Assembly: GCA_027923505.1 (NCBI GenBank)
Contig: BROI01000015.1
Coordinates: 372,001 to 436,000 of the forward strand
DNA length: 64,000 nt
Direction of reading: 5' to 3'
Source of the DNA: Mayamaea pseudoterrestris
Taxonomy: Eukaryota; Bacillariophyta; Bacillariophyceae; Sellaphorales; Sellaphoraceae
Part shown: piece by piece, positions 19,895 through 30,211 of the stretch
Layout: every line of letters begins with the position of its first letter
Numbering within the stretch: position 1 is the first letter of the stretch
The notes under the pieces: generated by a model
Database searches by the model: none
What the model was told of the DNA's origin: nothing
The model's input: only the letters and a program-made list of their open reading frames with translations
Program-made: the position numbers and the translations under genes

Positions 19895-22800
19895 ATGAGT
19901 CCACGTCCGTACCCATTGATCGATGACGAAGGTGACTTGTCAAGCAACGGGAGCACCTGCGAAGATGACAAAGATGCGGAAAGTACCTTCAGCACCTCCA
20001 ACGCCAGTGGAACGGGTCATGGCGGAGCTCTTAGTGAGTCTTCCAACTCGGACCTTCGCGACAAGCTTATCAAGAACGAGGAGAAGGCCGTCCGCAAGAC
20101 TCGCATTGCCGTCGCCGTCATTCTTCTCATTTGCGCAGCATCAGGTAAGGCCAATCGCAATCTCCTGTCTGTTCGATTATTCAGTTGCTAACCCAAACAC
20201 CTTCATTTTTATACATTCAGTGAGTACCGGCGTTTACCTATTCGCTTCCAAGAATGAGTCGAAGAAGTACATCTCTGAATTTGGCATTCATGCTGAGTCT
20301 ATTCTCAACACCGTCAAATGGCACTGTCAGTTCAACTTTGCCCTCATGCAACAAGTCTCAGCTGCCATGACATCGTCAGTTATGATGATGAATGCTTCCT
20401 TCCCCTTTTACACGCACCCCACATTCGAAGTGCCTGCTGGCTACGCCGATGGTATGGGTGGTATCATGTCGGTAGTATATTCGCCTCGGATAAAGTCGGC
20501 GCAAAGGGCGCAATGGGAGAAGTACTCGGTGGAGAACCAAGATTGGCTACAGGAGAGCGAATATTTAAGATTGGTCCATCCGGGACATCGTGATGCTGTT
20601 CATGGGACCATTCAAGATCACGAGCATGACCGTCGTCGCCGTCTCGATGAAGAGGTTGTCTTTCCAAACATTTCCAGTCAAATTTGGCATTGGGAGAACA
20701 CGACAAAGGTTGTCGACACAAAGGAGCAAGATGAAGACTACTACCCCATCTGGCAAACAACGCCACCTGATGCAACTCCAGTCAACTCAAACCTCCTTGG
20801 TGATCCCGCAACTAAAGAGCTTTTTGAGAAAATGCTTGCCAACAACATGTCCGTCCTCACTGGCTACACGCAGATCAACCAGCTCTGGGACTGGATGTTT
20901 GACCCAGAGGAGAAGGTTCAGGAGACAAATCCACACATGTATCTCATGGAGCCAGTCTACGACACGTTCAGTACAAATCCTAAACTAGCGGGTGTCTTGA
21001 CGGGATTGGTTTCGTGGTCAAACATCTTGAATCGTCTCTTGGCGCCAGGCGAGAACGGCATTGTTGTCGTTATCAAGGATACATGCGGATTAGATTTTAC
21101 TTACGTTCTGGATGGCCAAGTTGCAAATTTCCTCGGTGTTGGAGATTTGCACGACACCGAATGGGATTCCATGGGCAAAAGCAGTCAACTAGAGTTGGTC
21201 GCCGCAGTTGCGGAGGACATGTGTGTCCATCATCTTCATATTTACCCGACGGACGTCTTTCGTTCGAAATACGTTACGGTTCAGCCTATCATTTTTACCT
21301 TGGTGGTGGCATGCTCGTTCCTCGTGACGGCGGCAATTTTCGTCCTATATGATCACAACGTCAACAAACGCCAGAATAAGACAATGGATAACGCCATTCG
21401 CAGCAACCAAGTGGTTGCGTCGCTCTTCCCGGCGAATGTCAGGGACAGGCTCATGGAAGACGCGGAGCATCAGCTCAAAGCAGACAAGAACGGCAAGCTA
21501 TCTGGTTTCAATCGCAAGGACATTGTTGACAGCCAGACTATATCCGTCTCGAGACCCATTGCCGACTTCTTTCCTCATGTGACGGTACTTTTTGCCGACA
21601 TTGCTGGATTCACCGCATGGAGGTATGTTGTATCGGTGTCCTCTCACTTTTCCGCTTAGTCTCTCCTGCGCCCACTCACACTTTGCTTTTAGTTCAACTC
21701 GCGAGCCCTTCCAGGTCTTTCAGCTACTGGAGACCATCTACGGAGCACTCGATGAGATTGCTAAGCGGCGCCGCGTCTTTAAGGTTGAAACTGTCGGGGA
21801 TTGCTATGTTGCCGTCGCTGGCATGCCTGACGCTCGTAAGGATCACGCAGTCGTCATGGCTCGCTTCGCCCGCGACGCCATTTTCAAGATGAACCAGTAC
21901 AGCCATAAACTCGAAACAACCTTGGGTCCAGACACAGGAGACTTGTCATTCCGATGCGGACTTCATTCTGGACCTGTCACTGCCGGTGTCCTTCGTGGGC
22001 AGAACGCTCGCTTTCAACTTTTTGGCGATACAATGGTACGTGAGAGCAAAGCGTGTTGTGCCTCGCTGTGACAATTTGTATGATCACTTCTCTAACCCCT
22101 TATGTTCAACTTCCAGAACACCGCTGCGCGAGTCGAGTCCACTGGTATGCCGGGTAGAATCCAGATCAGTAAGGCGACTGCTGAATTGTTGACGGCTGCT
22201 GGAAAGGTAAGAAATAAAGTGATGTTGTTCAAGGCATGCTTTTGATCATGGGGCGCTTCTCACTCACATGCCATATATCCCTTCACGCAGAACCATTGGT
22301 TTAAACCCCGCGATGAGCGAGTTCATGCCAAGGGTAAGGGAGAGATGGAGACGTTCTGGCTACTTTTGAATGCGGAATCTGTGGGCTCGTCAGCCGGCAG
22401 TAGCTCGGTTGGCCAGATGGAAGAAAACCGCTTCGATCAACTGCATGAAGTGGCGGAACGCTTACCAGAGCAGCATCCCTCTGACTTGAATACCAAGGAT
22501 CGGCGTCTTATCGAATGGAACATGAGTGTCGTCTCGCAACGGGTTAAAGCTATCGCGGCGCAGCGAGATGGTGTCAAGGTCGAGGATGTTGATATTCCCA
22601 ACCATGTCGCAACTTTACTGGAGCAGTACGTCGCCGGTGTCGCAAGCATGTACCGAGACAACGCCTTCCATAATTTTGAGCACGCTTCGCATGTGACCAT
22701 GTCGGTTACAAAAATGCTTTCGCGCATTGTAGGCGGCGAAAAGGATTGCGGTACCAAAGATGAACATTGCTACACTCGGGACATTACATCGGATCCGCTA

Positions 22801-23763
22801 AGTCAGCTGGCCACCGTCTTTAGTGCGTTGATTCACGATGCTGATCATCAAGGTGTGCCAAACTGCCAGCTGATAAAGGAAAACCAAGCAGTCGCGCAGA
22901 TGTACGACAACAAGAGTATCGCCGAGAACAATTCCATCGCCGTTGCCTGGCAGTATTTTATGCTCGATGACTTTGAGCCGCTCCGCGCATTCATCTGCCC
23001 ATCAGCCGAAGAAGAAACACGTTTTAAAGAGCTGATCACAGTATGCGTCCAGGCAACGGACATTGCTGATAAGGAACTAGCAGCCGACCGCAACTCACGA
23101 TGGAAGAAGGTTTTTTCGGCCGAGAACTCGGACTCAACGGAACAGAATTCTCTCAAAGCGCAAATTGTGCTGGAGCACTTAATTCAGGCCTCCGACATTT
23201 GCCATACCATGCAGCATTGGCATATTTACATGGTACGTTATCAAGAGTTCTTTCTGACGAGCTTCTTGTTGTTATGTACAGCGTTTCACTCAACAACTCT
23301 TTCTTCATTTCGCCGAGACAGAAATGGAACGAGAGACTTTTCAAAGAAATGTATACGGCTTTCTTGGAAGGACGATCGGAGAAGGTTAGTACCCTTCAAC
23401 GGTATGTGGTGCTTATTCCACGCAACATAAGTTATCTAACATGTCTGTTTCTCAAAACACTTATTGCAGAATCCGTCCGAGTTCTGGTATGAGGGTGAGA
23501 TTGGCTTCTTCGACTTTTACATTATTCCGCTCGCACAAAAGTTATATGAGTGTGGCGTCTTTGGAGTTTCTAGCGACGAGTTTTTGAATTATGCCCGGCA
23601 TAACAGACAAGAGTGGGAGCTCAAGGGACGGCAAGTCGTAGCGCAATATGTGGAAAAGTATTGCAAACCAGAGCATGTTGCCGCAGCAAAATTGACTCTC
23701 GCAACGGAAGAGGCAGTAGCGGCAGCAGTCGAGAGCACTCCAAGTGGGCTCCTCTTCTTGTAA
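19895..23763 (+). CDS. Transmembrane nucleotidyl cyclase fused to cyclic-nucleotide phosphodiesterase
   Basis: There are seven exons: 19895-20144, 20221-21622, 21693-22035, 22117-22206, 22291-23232, 23322-23384 and 23470-23763. All introns are GT-AG, and the product has 1127 residues. A disordered acidic N-terminus is followed by one membrane segment (about 67-83), an outer region of about 350 residues, a second segment (about 440-460), then a class III cyclase domain (about 530-720) and a PDEase_I domain (about 800-1090). In the cyclase, FADIAGF and ETVGD supply the two metal Asp residues and NTAARVES the Asn/Arg pair. The purine-selecting positions are Glu (in VETVGD, as in guanylyl cyclases) and Gln (in FQLFGD), so GTP preference is likely but not certain. 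In the PDE, HNFEHASHV, LIHDADHQG and QASDIC carry the metal ligands. The protein makes and destroys the same class of messenger in one chain. Confidence 0.93.
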
Positions 23764-26451
23764 ATAATATTTAATAAGGGGTTTCATATGACAATGTTTT
23801 CACTTCTAGGTGAAGCAGCGTGTAATAAAGTCTCTCATGACAACATTCCATAAAGTTGTGAAAAGATAGCTGGAATGTCGCATCGAAAGTGACTGTGACT
23901 GAAACGCCGATTCGCGCATCGCCCGTTTTCCGATGATGATCGAGGCTCGAGGCCAATTGCCAATTACCCTGCAAGGCAAGAGGGCGCATTGTTCGACCGA
24001 TCATGACGCCAAGAACAGCAATGCGTAGTGCCTTTCAATTCCCCTGGCGTGAAATTTCGCGGGGCGTCGCCTGCTGTCCAAGCAGTCTGGACGATCCCCG
24101 CGTGCACCGTGTCATTCGATCGGGTTGCCATTCGTCATCATATTCGCAACTAATAACGGAGAACAAGTTACTCTGGGGATAGCTCGCAGAAATACATGTA
24201 GCAAACTTTGATGAAGCAGTTCCAAGACCTGATAGGCAGCAAAGACGGCTACAATGATACGCTTCGGGAGCGTCGGCAGAACTTTCCGGCGAATTTTCGG
24301 TTCGACTGCTGAGATGAAAATCGAACGTTTTTCTTTCTATCTTAAAATGATTTACTACGATAGGTCGATCATGGCGAAACCAAACATCGTGAAGCACTAT
24401 CGTGAGTGTATTCGACGCGCGAAACAACACACAACGTTCCATGGTCGTTTCGAACTCTCACAGCGCTCAAAGGCGACGCAACTCGCAATGCTTAGGCTCT
24501 TTGCAACAAAGAGTTACTTTCGATGACATTTTCGGTCTACCGGTATACCTGCCAACGTTGTTAAACTATGGACAAGCTGCCGCCCGACTTTGGTGCCCCG
24601 CTTTGGCGGATTGATTCTTCCAAGTATCGATTGCATCGATATGTTCTTTTTAGCAGACGAAGCGGGCCATGGGTGGGTGGGCGGCAAGTCAATGCTTTGG
24701 TCGAAAACCTGAAGGGCCTTGCAACGATTGTCGTCAGTCGAATACTACCCAAAGAGCTACATTAAACATTGACAAAGAAAATAGGATGAGGATGGCGCCT
24801 AAACCGGAGATTGAACAAGTAACGTCCGCTGCTTGTTCTCTGTTCGTCTGCAACTAATGGTCTGCATGTGAGCACTGCACACGGCGCCGGCAAGCTGTTA
24901 CTCGCTCACAGCAAGGAGCACTTGTAGCACTCTGATTGGCGGTTTAAGGGTCGCATGCTCTTTTACGCCATGTGCGACTGGATTATGTAAACTGGAGGGC
25001 GAGCTGGCTCATTCATTGCTGGTTGGAGAGTACGACGGCTTTCCAGCCCTTTTCGAACCCGCAACGCCCTGATATTTGGCGACACCTTTGGTTCCTCCTT
25101 CTGGCAGGTATCGCCATTGCTGGCCGAGGACTGTTGATTTGTTTACACAAACGCCGAATCTAACCAACCCTTGGTATCGATTCACCGGTCAAGCTTGCCT
25201 CATTCACAGCCGTTGAGCCGCGAAGCAAAAGCCGATCCGCCGGTACAATTTCGCCTCCAGCATCTTGAATTGCTGCGCTTGGCTGAACAAAACATCCACC
25301 TCCGATGGAACGGACCTTTGCTCCTTTTTTGCGGTTGGTAATCTGCTTCTGCCGGTGTGGCAAAACGCGGTTGAAGCTATAGGTCTTGGCTTGTCGCTGG
25401 ATCGCTATTCGGGGAAGGGTGAGTTGTTTTGTCTCAGCTTCGCTTCGCTAAAGTCAAAATATCGAGGCGCCTCATTTTGGAAGACGAAGAGAGTGCCCAC
25501 GGATATAATTTAGGTCTGTTAAAAATCACGGGTTCCGCTGGCGATGCAGCTGGCGGCGATGATCGTTCATGAGCGATCCGACACAACGCTCAAGCTGGGT
25601 ATGCCCTTTACATTGGTACGGCTGATGTTTACCGCTTTGTCGACGAGCCAGCCATGTTGGAGTAATCACTTGTTTTCGGAAGTCAATCAAGACTGGCAAG
25701 CGCGCTGGGGACGTGCATGTCATGCTGTTCGTCAAGAAAAAAGACTGCGTAAAAAGCGCATCTGACAAAATTAGGCTAGCAAAACAAATTGTGTACAACA
25801 GAAGCGGTAAGAAATTGGAGATTGCTTTCCGCGATCGTTTTGCAGGAGTTGAATCTAAAACGTTGGAAGGTTCTTTCCGCGGCGTTTGGCGAGCTTCGGG
25901 TCAAGGTTATAATGGTTTGCATAGAAGGTGCGGTTATCTGCTTGGCTCTCCAAACTCGACCAAATTGCAAAAACAGTGTTGTAAACACTGGCAATATCTA
26001 TCAATCACGGTGGTTGGTACGACGCATCCGTGGCGATTGCTACCGGTATCAAAACTCAGCGCGTTCAGCTCATGATGTCGCGGTCTTCTTACCGTCGGGA
26101 AGCGGCCAATTCTACAAACTTCATGCTTTATTTGTCTTTCCCTTTGCTTGATAAACATAGAGGTAGATACGAAAGGTAGGATCGTGCCTTATAACATAAC
26201 TAACTTGGTTTCCGGTGCTACTAAACCTTATAAAATCCAAATGCCGAAAACTGGAGTAGCCCCACTTTAAGCGCGAATGAAAACCTCAAAACGCACCCAA
26301 CGCAAGAAAAAAGGTCATCAGCTTCACTTGGAAAACTCGAGGCGAACAGTGAAGGGCAAACAAGTCGGAGCAAAGTAAACCAGGACTTGACCTCAAGTTA
26401 AAGAGTAACAAGATAACAAGCAGCAGAGCGAATTGCGGCTATAACGTTATA
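23764..26451. other. Long gene-poor region with a pseudogene relic
   Basis: These 2688 bases form the largest stretch without an intact gene. Frames are short and interrupted on both strands. It contains a P-type ATPase fragment (25163-25324) and two copies of TACCGGTA (24538-24545 and 26041-26048). Sequence quality looks ordinary, so I read it as decayed genic DNA. Confidence 0.55.
25163..25324 (-). pseudogene. P-type ATPase actuator-domain relic (possibly P5-type)
   Basis: The minus strand encodes about 54 residues ending VNEASLTGESIPRVG, preceded by GGEIVPADRLLLRGST. The TGES loop and the upstream VPAD...LLLRG strand are the hallmark of the actuator domain of P-type ATPases, and the wording is closest to the P5A (endoplasmic reticulum) subfamily. 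Nothing else of the roughly 1000-residue enzyme is recognisable in continuous frame on either side. The transmembrane part, the DKTG phosphorylation site and the nucleotide domain are absent. A frame just beyond contains GGTK, which may be a further eroded piece. It is probably the remains of a duplicated gene. Confidence 0.6.
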
Positions 26452-29400
26452 ATGTCGCAATTCAAGACGGGGCTTTCAAATGACTCGTTGCGCAGCAGCA
26501 GTCGTCGGCAGAAGCCGTCAACCGATGAGAACGACTTGATTGCAGGCGACGAGTTTTTCAAGGTGACAGAGTCCTGGGACATTCAAAACAGTTTCATGGC
26601 TAAGCGAGAGCTGGACCATTCTGTTGCAGATGATAAAGATGAGTCATCGCTGCGCGAGAAAGGAGCAAAGGAAAGTGGCACGACGCAGCAGTCATCTCGC
26701 ACCTCTCTTGGTAGCTTCATGAAAAACACAGTCTTTGATGCGAGTCGAGCCAAATCTGTGGACATGAATGACGACGACGAAGCATCGCGGGGAGCGTATT
26801 CGACAGTTAGTAAATTGATAAAGGCCAAGAAGCGGCGGAAGAAGATTGCCGAAGTGGACGCTGGTGGGCGAGCAGATTCACCAATTGCTGGCAACATCAA
26901 GTCATCCACTCCAAAGCGAACGGCGCTCGATTTATTAGATGTATTTCTTGCAAAGAACAATCTAACGACTCTTGATGATGGTTTATTGGATGCTGGCGCT
27001 GCCGATGACCAGTCCAGGGGAGCACACAGTACCATGACGGACGTCGTTCGTCGATCAGATAATCGAAGCGTCACTGGCAAGCTTGCTGGCAAGCCATCGA
27101 CTGGAGAAGGACCGATAAATCATATTGACAAAAAGACTGATGATGAGGCAAAGACTCGGTCTCGCAGTCACGCGCGCCGTCGTAGCACGTCGAGACAATC
27201 CAGTCCTATTCGTACTCGACATTCAAGTCCCAGTCGGCAGCGACATAAGAATTTGATAGACAATGAACTGTTTTTATTGAACAAGTCGACTTCGTCCATG
27301 AGAAGTTCAATGCGGAAATCATGTTCAGCACGAGACGACATCATGGATAAATCCAATTCGTCGACGAGGGATTCCACGCGAAAATCAAAATCGGTCCGAG
27401 ATGACATGAACCAGTCGAATTCCTCGCTGGTGAAAAGGTCGAACAGTACGAGAAAACATGCTAGCTCCTCCAAGTCGGACCGGAAATCGATTGCTTCTCA
27501 CTTGAAGGAAGATGAAAAGCATTCCAGTCGCCACAAAAGCGGATCATCCGCCACTGTTTCGGGAGCGCCCATGAGTGACGAAAGCAAAGAGTACATGGAT
27601 TTGCACAAGCGGAGTAGTCGCAACGATGGATCCAAACGGAGTAGTTCGAGGCGTCACAAGGACCTTGACATGCTTTTGTGTAGTGGCAGCAAGTCTTCGC
27701 ATCGAAAGTCGTCTTCGTCAGTCGTGGAGAATCGCGGAAGCAGCAGTCGAAGGCGATCGTCGGACATGATATCGAGCAGCCATAAGTCATCTCGATCAAA
27801 GTCCAAGTCGCGTTCATCCAGAGTCGGTGGTGAAAATCCGGAGGCTGCTGAGCTCATGAGCCTTCTTCATTCCCTGGCCAAAACTTCATCAAAGTCGGAC
27901 GATAAGGCATCAGGTGATGTTGTCCTTGGCGACGGAGAGAATCGGGACAGACGAAAGCATCGAGTTTCTTCTATTCGAAAGGTGTCGCGGCAAGGTTCTA
28001 ACGCTTCTGGTTCTGTCGCACCTCGCAGTAGCAGCCATGAGAGTGCAGTGGTGCTTAAGGAAGAGTCTCCTCGCCATTATGATAATGGCGTCAAGTCTAT
28101 TTTGAAGGAGTCAAAGTATCGAGAAAAATCACCGAGTCGAACTGAACGACGATCGTCTGCCAGGCTTGAGGGTACTAGTAAAGTTGAGTTGGACGAACAT
28201 GGCTTGGTTGTCTCGCCAAGCAGTATAAAACATGGTGAACGGCGAGGTAAATCTCCCAGCAGACGGGAATCGAGGAGGCAACGAAGTGCCAAGGACGAAA
28301 AATTAAAATCGCATCGTGAGTCTTCACCCAGCAGGGCGTCGCGACGCCGAAGTGAGAAGCCGTCATCAACAGCAGAAGAAGTCAAGTCGTCGCGACATCG
28401 CTCGCCTTCTCGAAGCCGACAATCATCAACCAAGGACTCTAGAGAAAAACGATCGTTGCGGCGCTCATCCACCAACACCGATGGCGGTCATGTTGATGCC
28501 GATCGCAAGAATAGACGGCAAGACGGCACAAGAACCGAGAAGAATGAGATTTGCGACTCGAGCAAGCGTCGTGGGCGTGAAAGTAAGCGGTCTGGCGACT
28601 TGCTTTCGTCACACAAGTCGTCTTCAAAAAAGAAGAAGAGTAGCTCTAGCCGGAGAGCAGTCAGCGTTGAACCAACCTCTCACGGCCATCACAGACAGCG
28701 GCGTGCCCAATCAGTGGATCCAATTGGCCGCTCTGGGGGAGACGGAATTGAAATGGTGGATAAGACCAAGGATTATTTCTTGTCACTGTTGAGATCCGGC
28801 TCAGATGAAGACAAGTTTAAAAGTCTGGAGTCGGATGTTATGTCAAGCAAGATGCTATCGATCAGAGGACGATTCAGTGGTGGTGATGATGATGATGCGC
28901 TCCCCCGATTGGAAGACAAGACTCCGGTTTCGCCTGGTGCATTTGCTAAGGTCGGCAAGATTGATGATGACGATGACCTAAGATCCGTGTTGAGTGCCAG
29001 CAACATGCCGGAACTGCCGTTTGCTAGCAAGATGAGAACGGGGGAGGCACTTGGACTCAATGACAGAGACGGAATCATTGATCTGACGGATAGAACAACA
29101 AGCCCTGTCCATCGCGTTGATCTAATAGATGGAGTCATAGATGTTACAAACAAAGTCGATGAGGCAGTGGACATTAGTTTGGGTACGGCTGACGGAGCTG
29201 ATAGATTCTACGACTCGAACAATGATGCTGGTATTCTTAATAAGGACTCAAACGATTCTGTTAATACGGAGCGCAGTGCAGAACAGGGAACTGCAGGTAT
29301 ATCGAGACGAGGCATTTGGGGTTTAATTCGCAGCCGAATAGCGTCGACGGGTTCAGCGGACGACACCGCACATGGCAAGGATTTGCAACCGGACAGCGAC

Positions 29401-30171
29401 AAACCAGGCAAGCTGGATGTTGACGATGATGCATCTTTCACTACAACATCGGCCGACAAAGGAACAGCTGACAGCAAGCAGGTTTCGTCAACTCCTTTAG
29501 ATGCGGATGCTGTTTCCGATGACATGACGGCGGCGATGTCGGTTTCTCAGCATTCTGTAACCGAAAAATTTTTGAGCGGTCGCGATCGATCTCAGTCCGT
29601 TTCGCCTATTCCGTATGAATCATCTGTTGGGTCTATTGGGAGCTATGACTCGCCGCATGCTGTTTCACCGGTTGGGCACGCATCGGAGAAGGTGTCAAGT
29701 GAGTCGGCCACACTTAAATCAAGAGAATTAAGGGAGTCGAGAAAAGAACGGAAGCAACACTCGACGGACAGCAGGCGGTCGTCAAAGGTCGACCGACGGC
29801 AAGAGAAAGACGACACAAATGCTTCCCCATCTGATTTGGGTTCGAGCTCGCACACTAATCACCGAGATGCATTAAGTCAAGGTCGTGACACTTTGAATGT
29901 TTTAGATGTCAAGGCAGACGAGAATAGTTGTACGTCGCCGACATCTGCAAACTCAATGTACGGTCGGTCATGGAGCAATGAAATTGACGCTCTGGCCCCG
30001 CCATCTTTTAAACAAGAGCCGCTCGTTGTTTATGACGACGAAGATGTATTTTCTATATTCTCGTGGTCCGAGCACATTCAAGATGAACAAAAAAGTCTAC
30101 TACAGCGCAAGTTTCTGAGGGAGTCTTTGCAAATGTCAGCCTTATATCGAGCGATCTACCGAATCAAGTAA
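26452..30171 (+). CDS. Large disordered Ser/Arg/Lys-rich protein
   Basis: The protein has 1239 residues, no intron, and begins at an ATG 281 bases after the last recognisable frame upstream. Nearly the whole chain is low-complexity, with Ser, Arg, Lys and Asp. Residues about 230-640 are dense in SR, RS, SS and SPSR pairs, like the RS regions of splicing-associated and nuclear-speckle proteins. Residues about 278-340 carry three imperfect copies of a block of the form SNSSxRxSxRKSxSxRDDM. The C-terminal 60 residues are more ordered (FSIFSWSEHIQDEQKSLLQR ... ALYRAIYRIK) and may be a helical interaction module. No RNA-binding or catalytic domain was seen. Many RxxS sites suggest heavy phosphorylation. 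A nuclear role is inference from composition. Confidence 0.8.
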   Translation: MSQFKTGLSNDSLRSSSRRQKPSTDENDLIAGDEFFKVTESWDIQNSFMAKRELDHSVADDKDESSLREKGAKESGTTQQSSRTSLGSFMKNTVFDASRAKSVDMNDDDEASRGAYSTVSKLIKAKKRRKKIAEVDAGGRADSPIAGNIKSSTPKRTALDLLDVFLAKNNLTTLDDGLLDAGAADDQSRGAHSTMTDVVRRSDNRSVTGKLAGKPSTGEGPINHIDKKTDDEAKTRSRSHARRRSTSRQSSPIRTRHSSPSRQRHKNLIDNELFLLNKSTSSMRSSMRKSCSARDDIMDKSNSSTRDSTRKSKSVRDDMNQSNSSLVKRSNSTRKHASSSKSDRKSIASHLKEDEKHSSRHKSGSSATVSGAPMSDESKEYMDLHKRSSRNDGSKRSSSRRHKDLDMLLCSGSKSSHRKSSSSVVENRGSSSRRRSSDMISSSHKSSRSKSKSRSSRVGGENPEAAELMSLLHSLAKTSSKSDDKASGDVVLGDGENRDRRKHRVSSIRKVSRQGSNASGSVAPRSSSHESAVVLKEESPRHYDNGVKSILKESKYREKSPSRTERRSSARLEGTSKVELDEHGLVVSPSSIKHGERRGKSPSRRESRRQRSAKDEKLKSHRESSPSRASRRRSEKPSSTAEEVKSSRHRSPSRSRQSSTKDSREKRSLRRSSTNTDGGHVDADRKNRRQDGTRTEKNEICDSSKRRGRESKRSGDLLSSHKSSSKKKKSSSSRRAVSVEPTSHGHHRQRRAQSVDPIGRSGGDGIEMVDKTKDYFLSLLRSGSDEDKFKSLESDVMSSKMLSIRGRFSGGDDDDALPRLEDKTPVSPGAFAKVGKIDDDDDLRSVLSASNMPELPFASKMRTGEALGLNDRDGIIDLTDRTTSPVHRVDLIDGVIDVTNKVDEAVDISLGTADGADRFYDSNNDAGILNKDSNDSVNTERSAEQGTAGISRRGIWGLIRSRIASTGSADDTAHGKDLQPDSDKPGKLDVDDDASFTTTSADKGTADSKQVSSTPLDADAVSDDMTAAMSVSQHSVTEKFLSGRDRSQSVSPIPYESSVGSIGSYDSPHAVSPVGHASEKVSSESATLKSRELRESRKERKQHSTDSRRSSKVDRRQEKDDTNASPSDLGSSSHTNHRDALSQGRDTLNVLDVKADENSCTSPTSANSMYGRSWSNEIDALAPPSFKQEPLVVYDDEDVFSIFSWSEHIQDEQKSLLQRKFLRESLQMSALYRAIYRIK

Positions 30172-30211
30172 AATAATGTATTAGTTCAACAAAAATCATT
30201 GTTACTTCATG

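Noticed and set aside
24035-24442. 135-codon minus frame in the gene-poor region
   Set aside because: No recognisable motif or helix pattern, and irregular codon use. It lies among decayed sequence.
24254-24526. 90-codon plus frame with a KHYRECIRRAKQ segment recalling LYR proteins
   Set aside because: The frame is short and isolated, only the tripeptide-like motif fits, and a donor-like GTGAGT cuts it. Not enough to call a gene.
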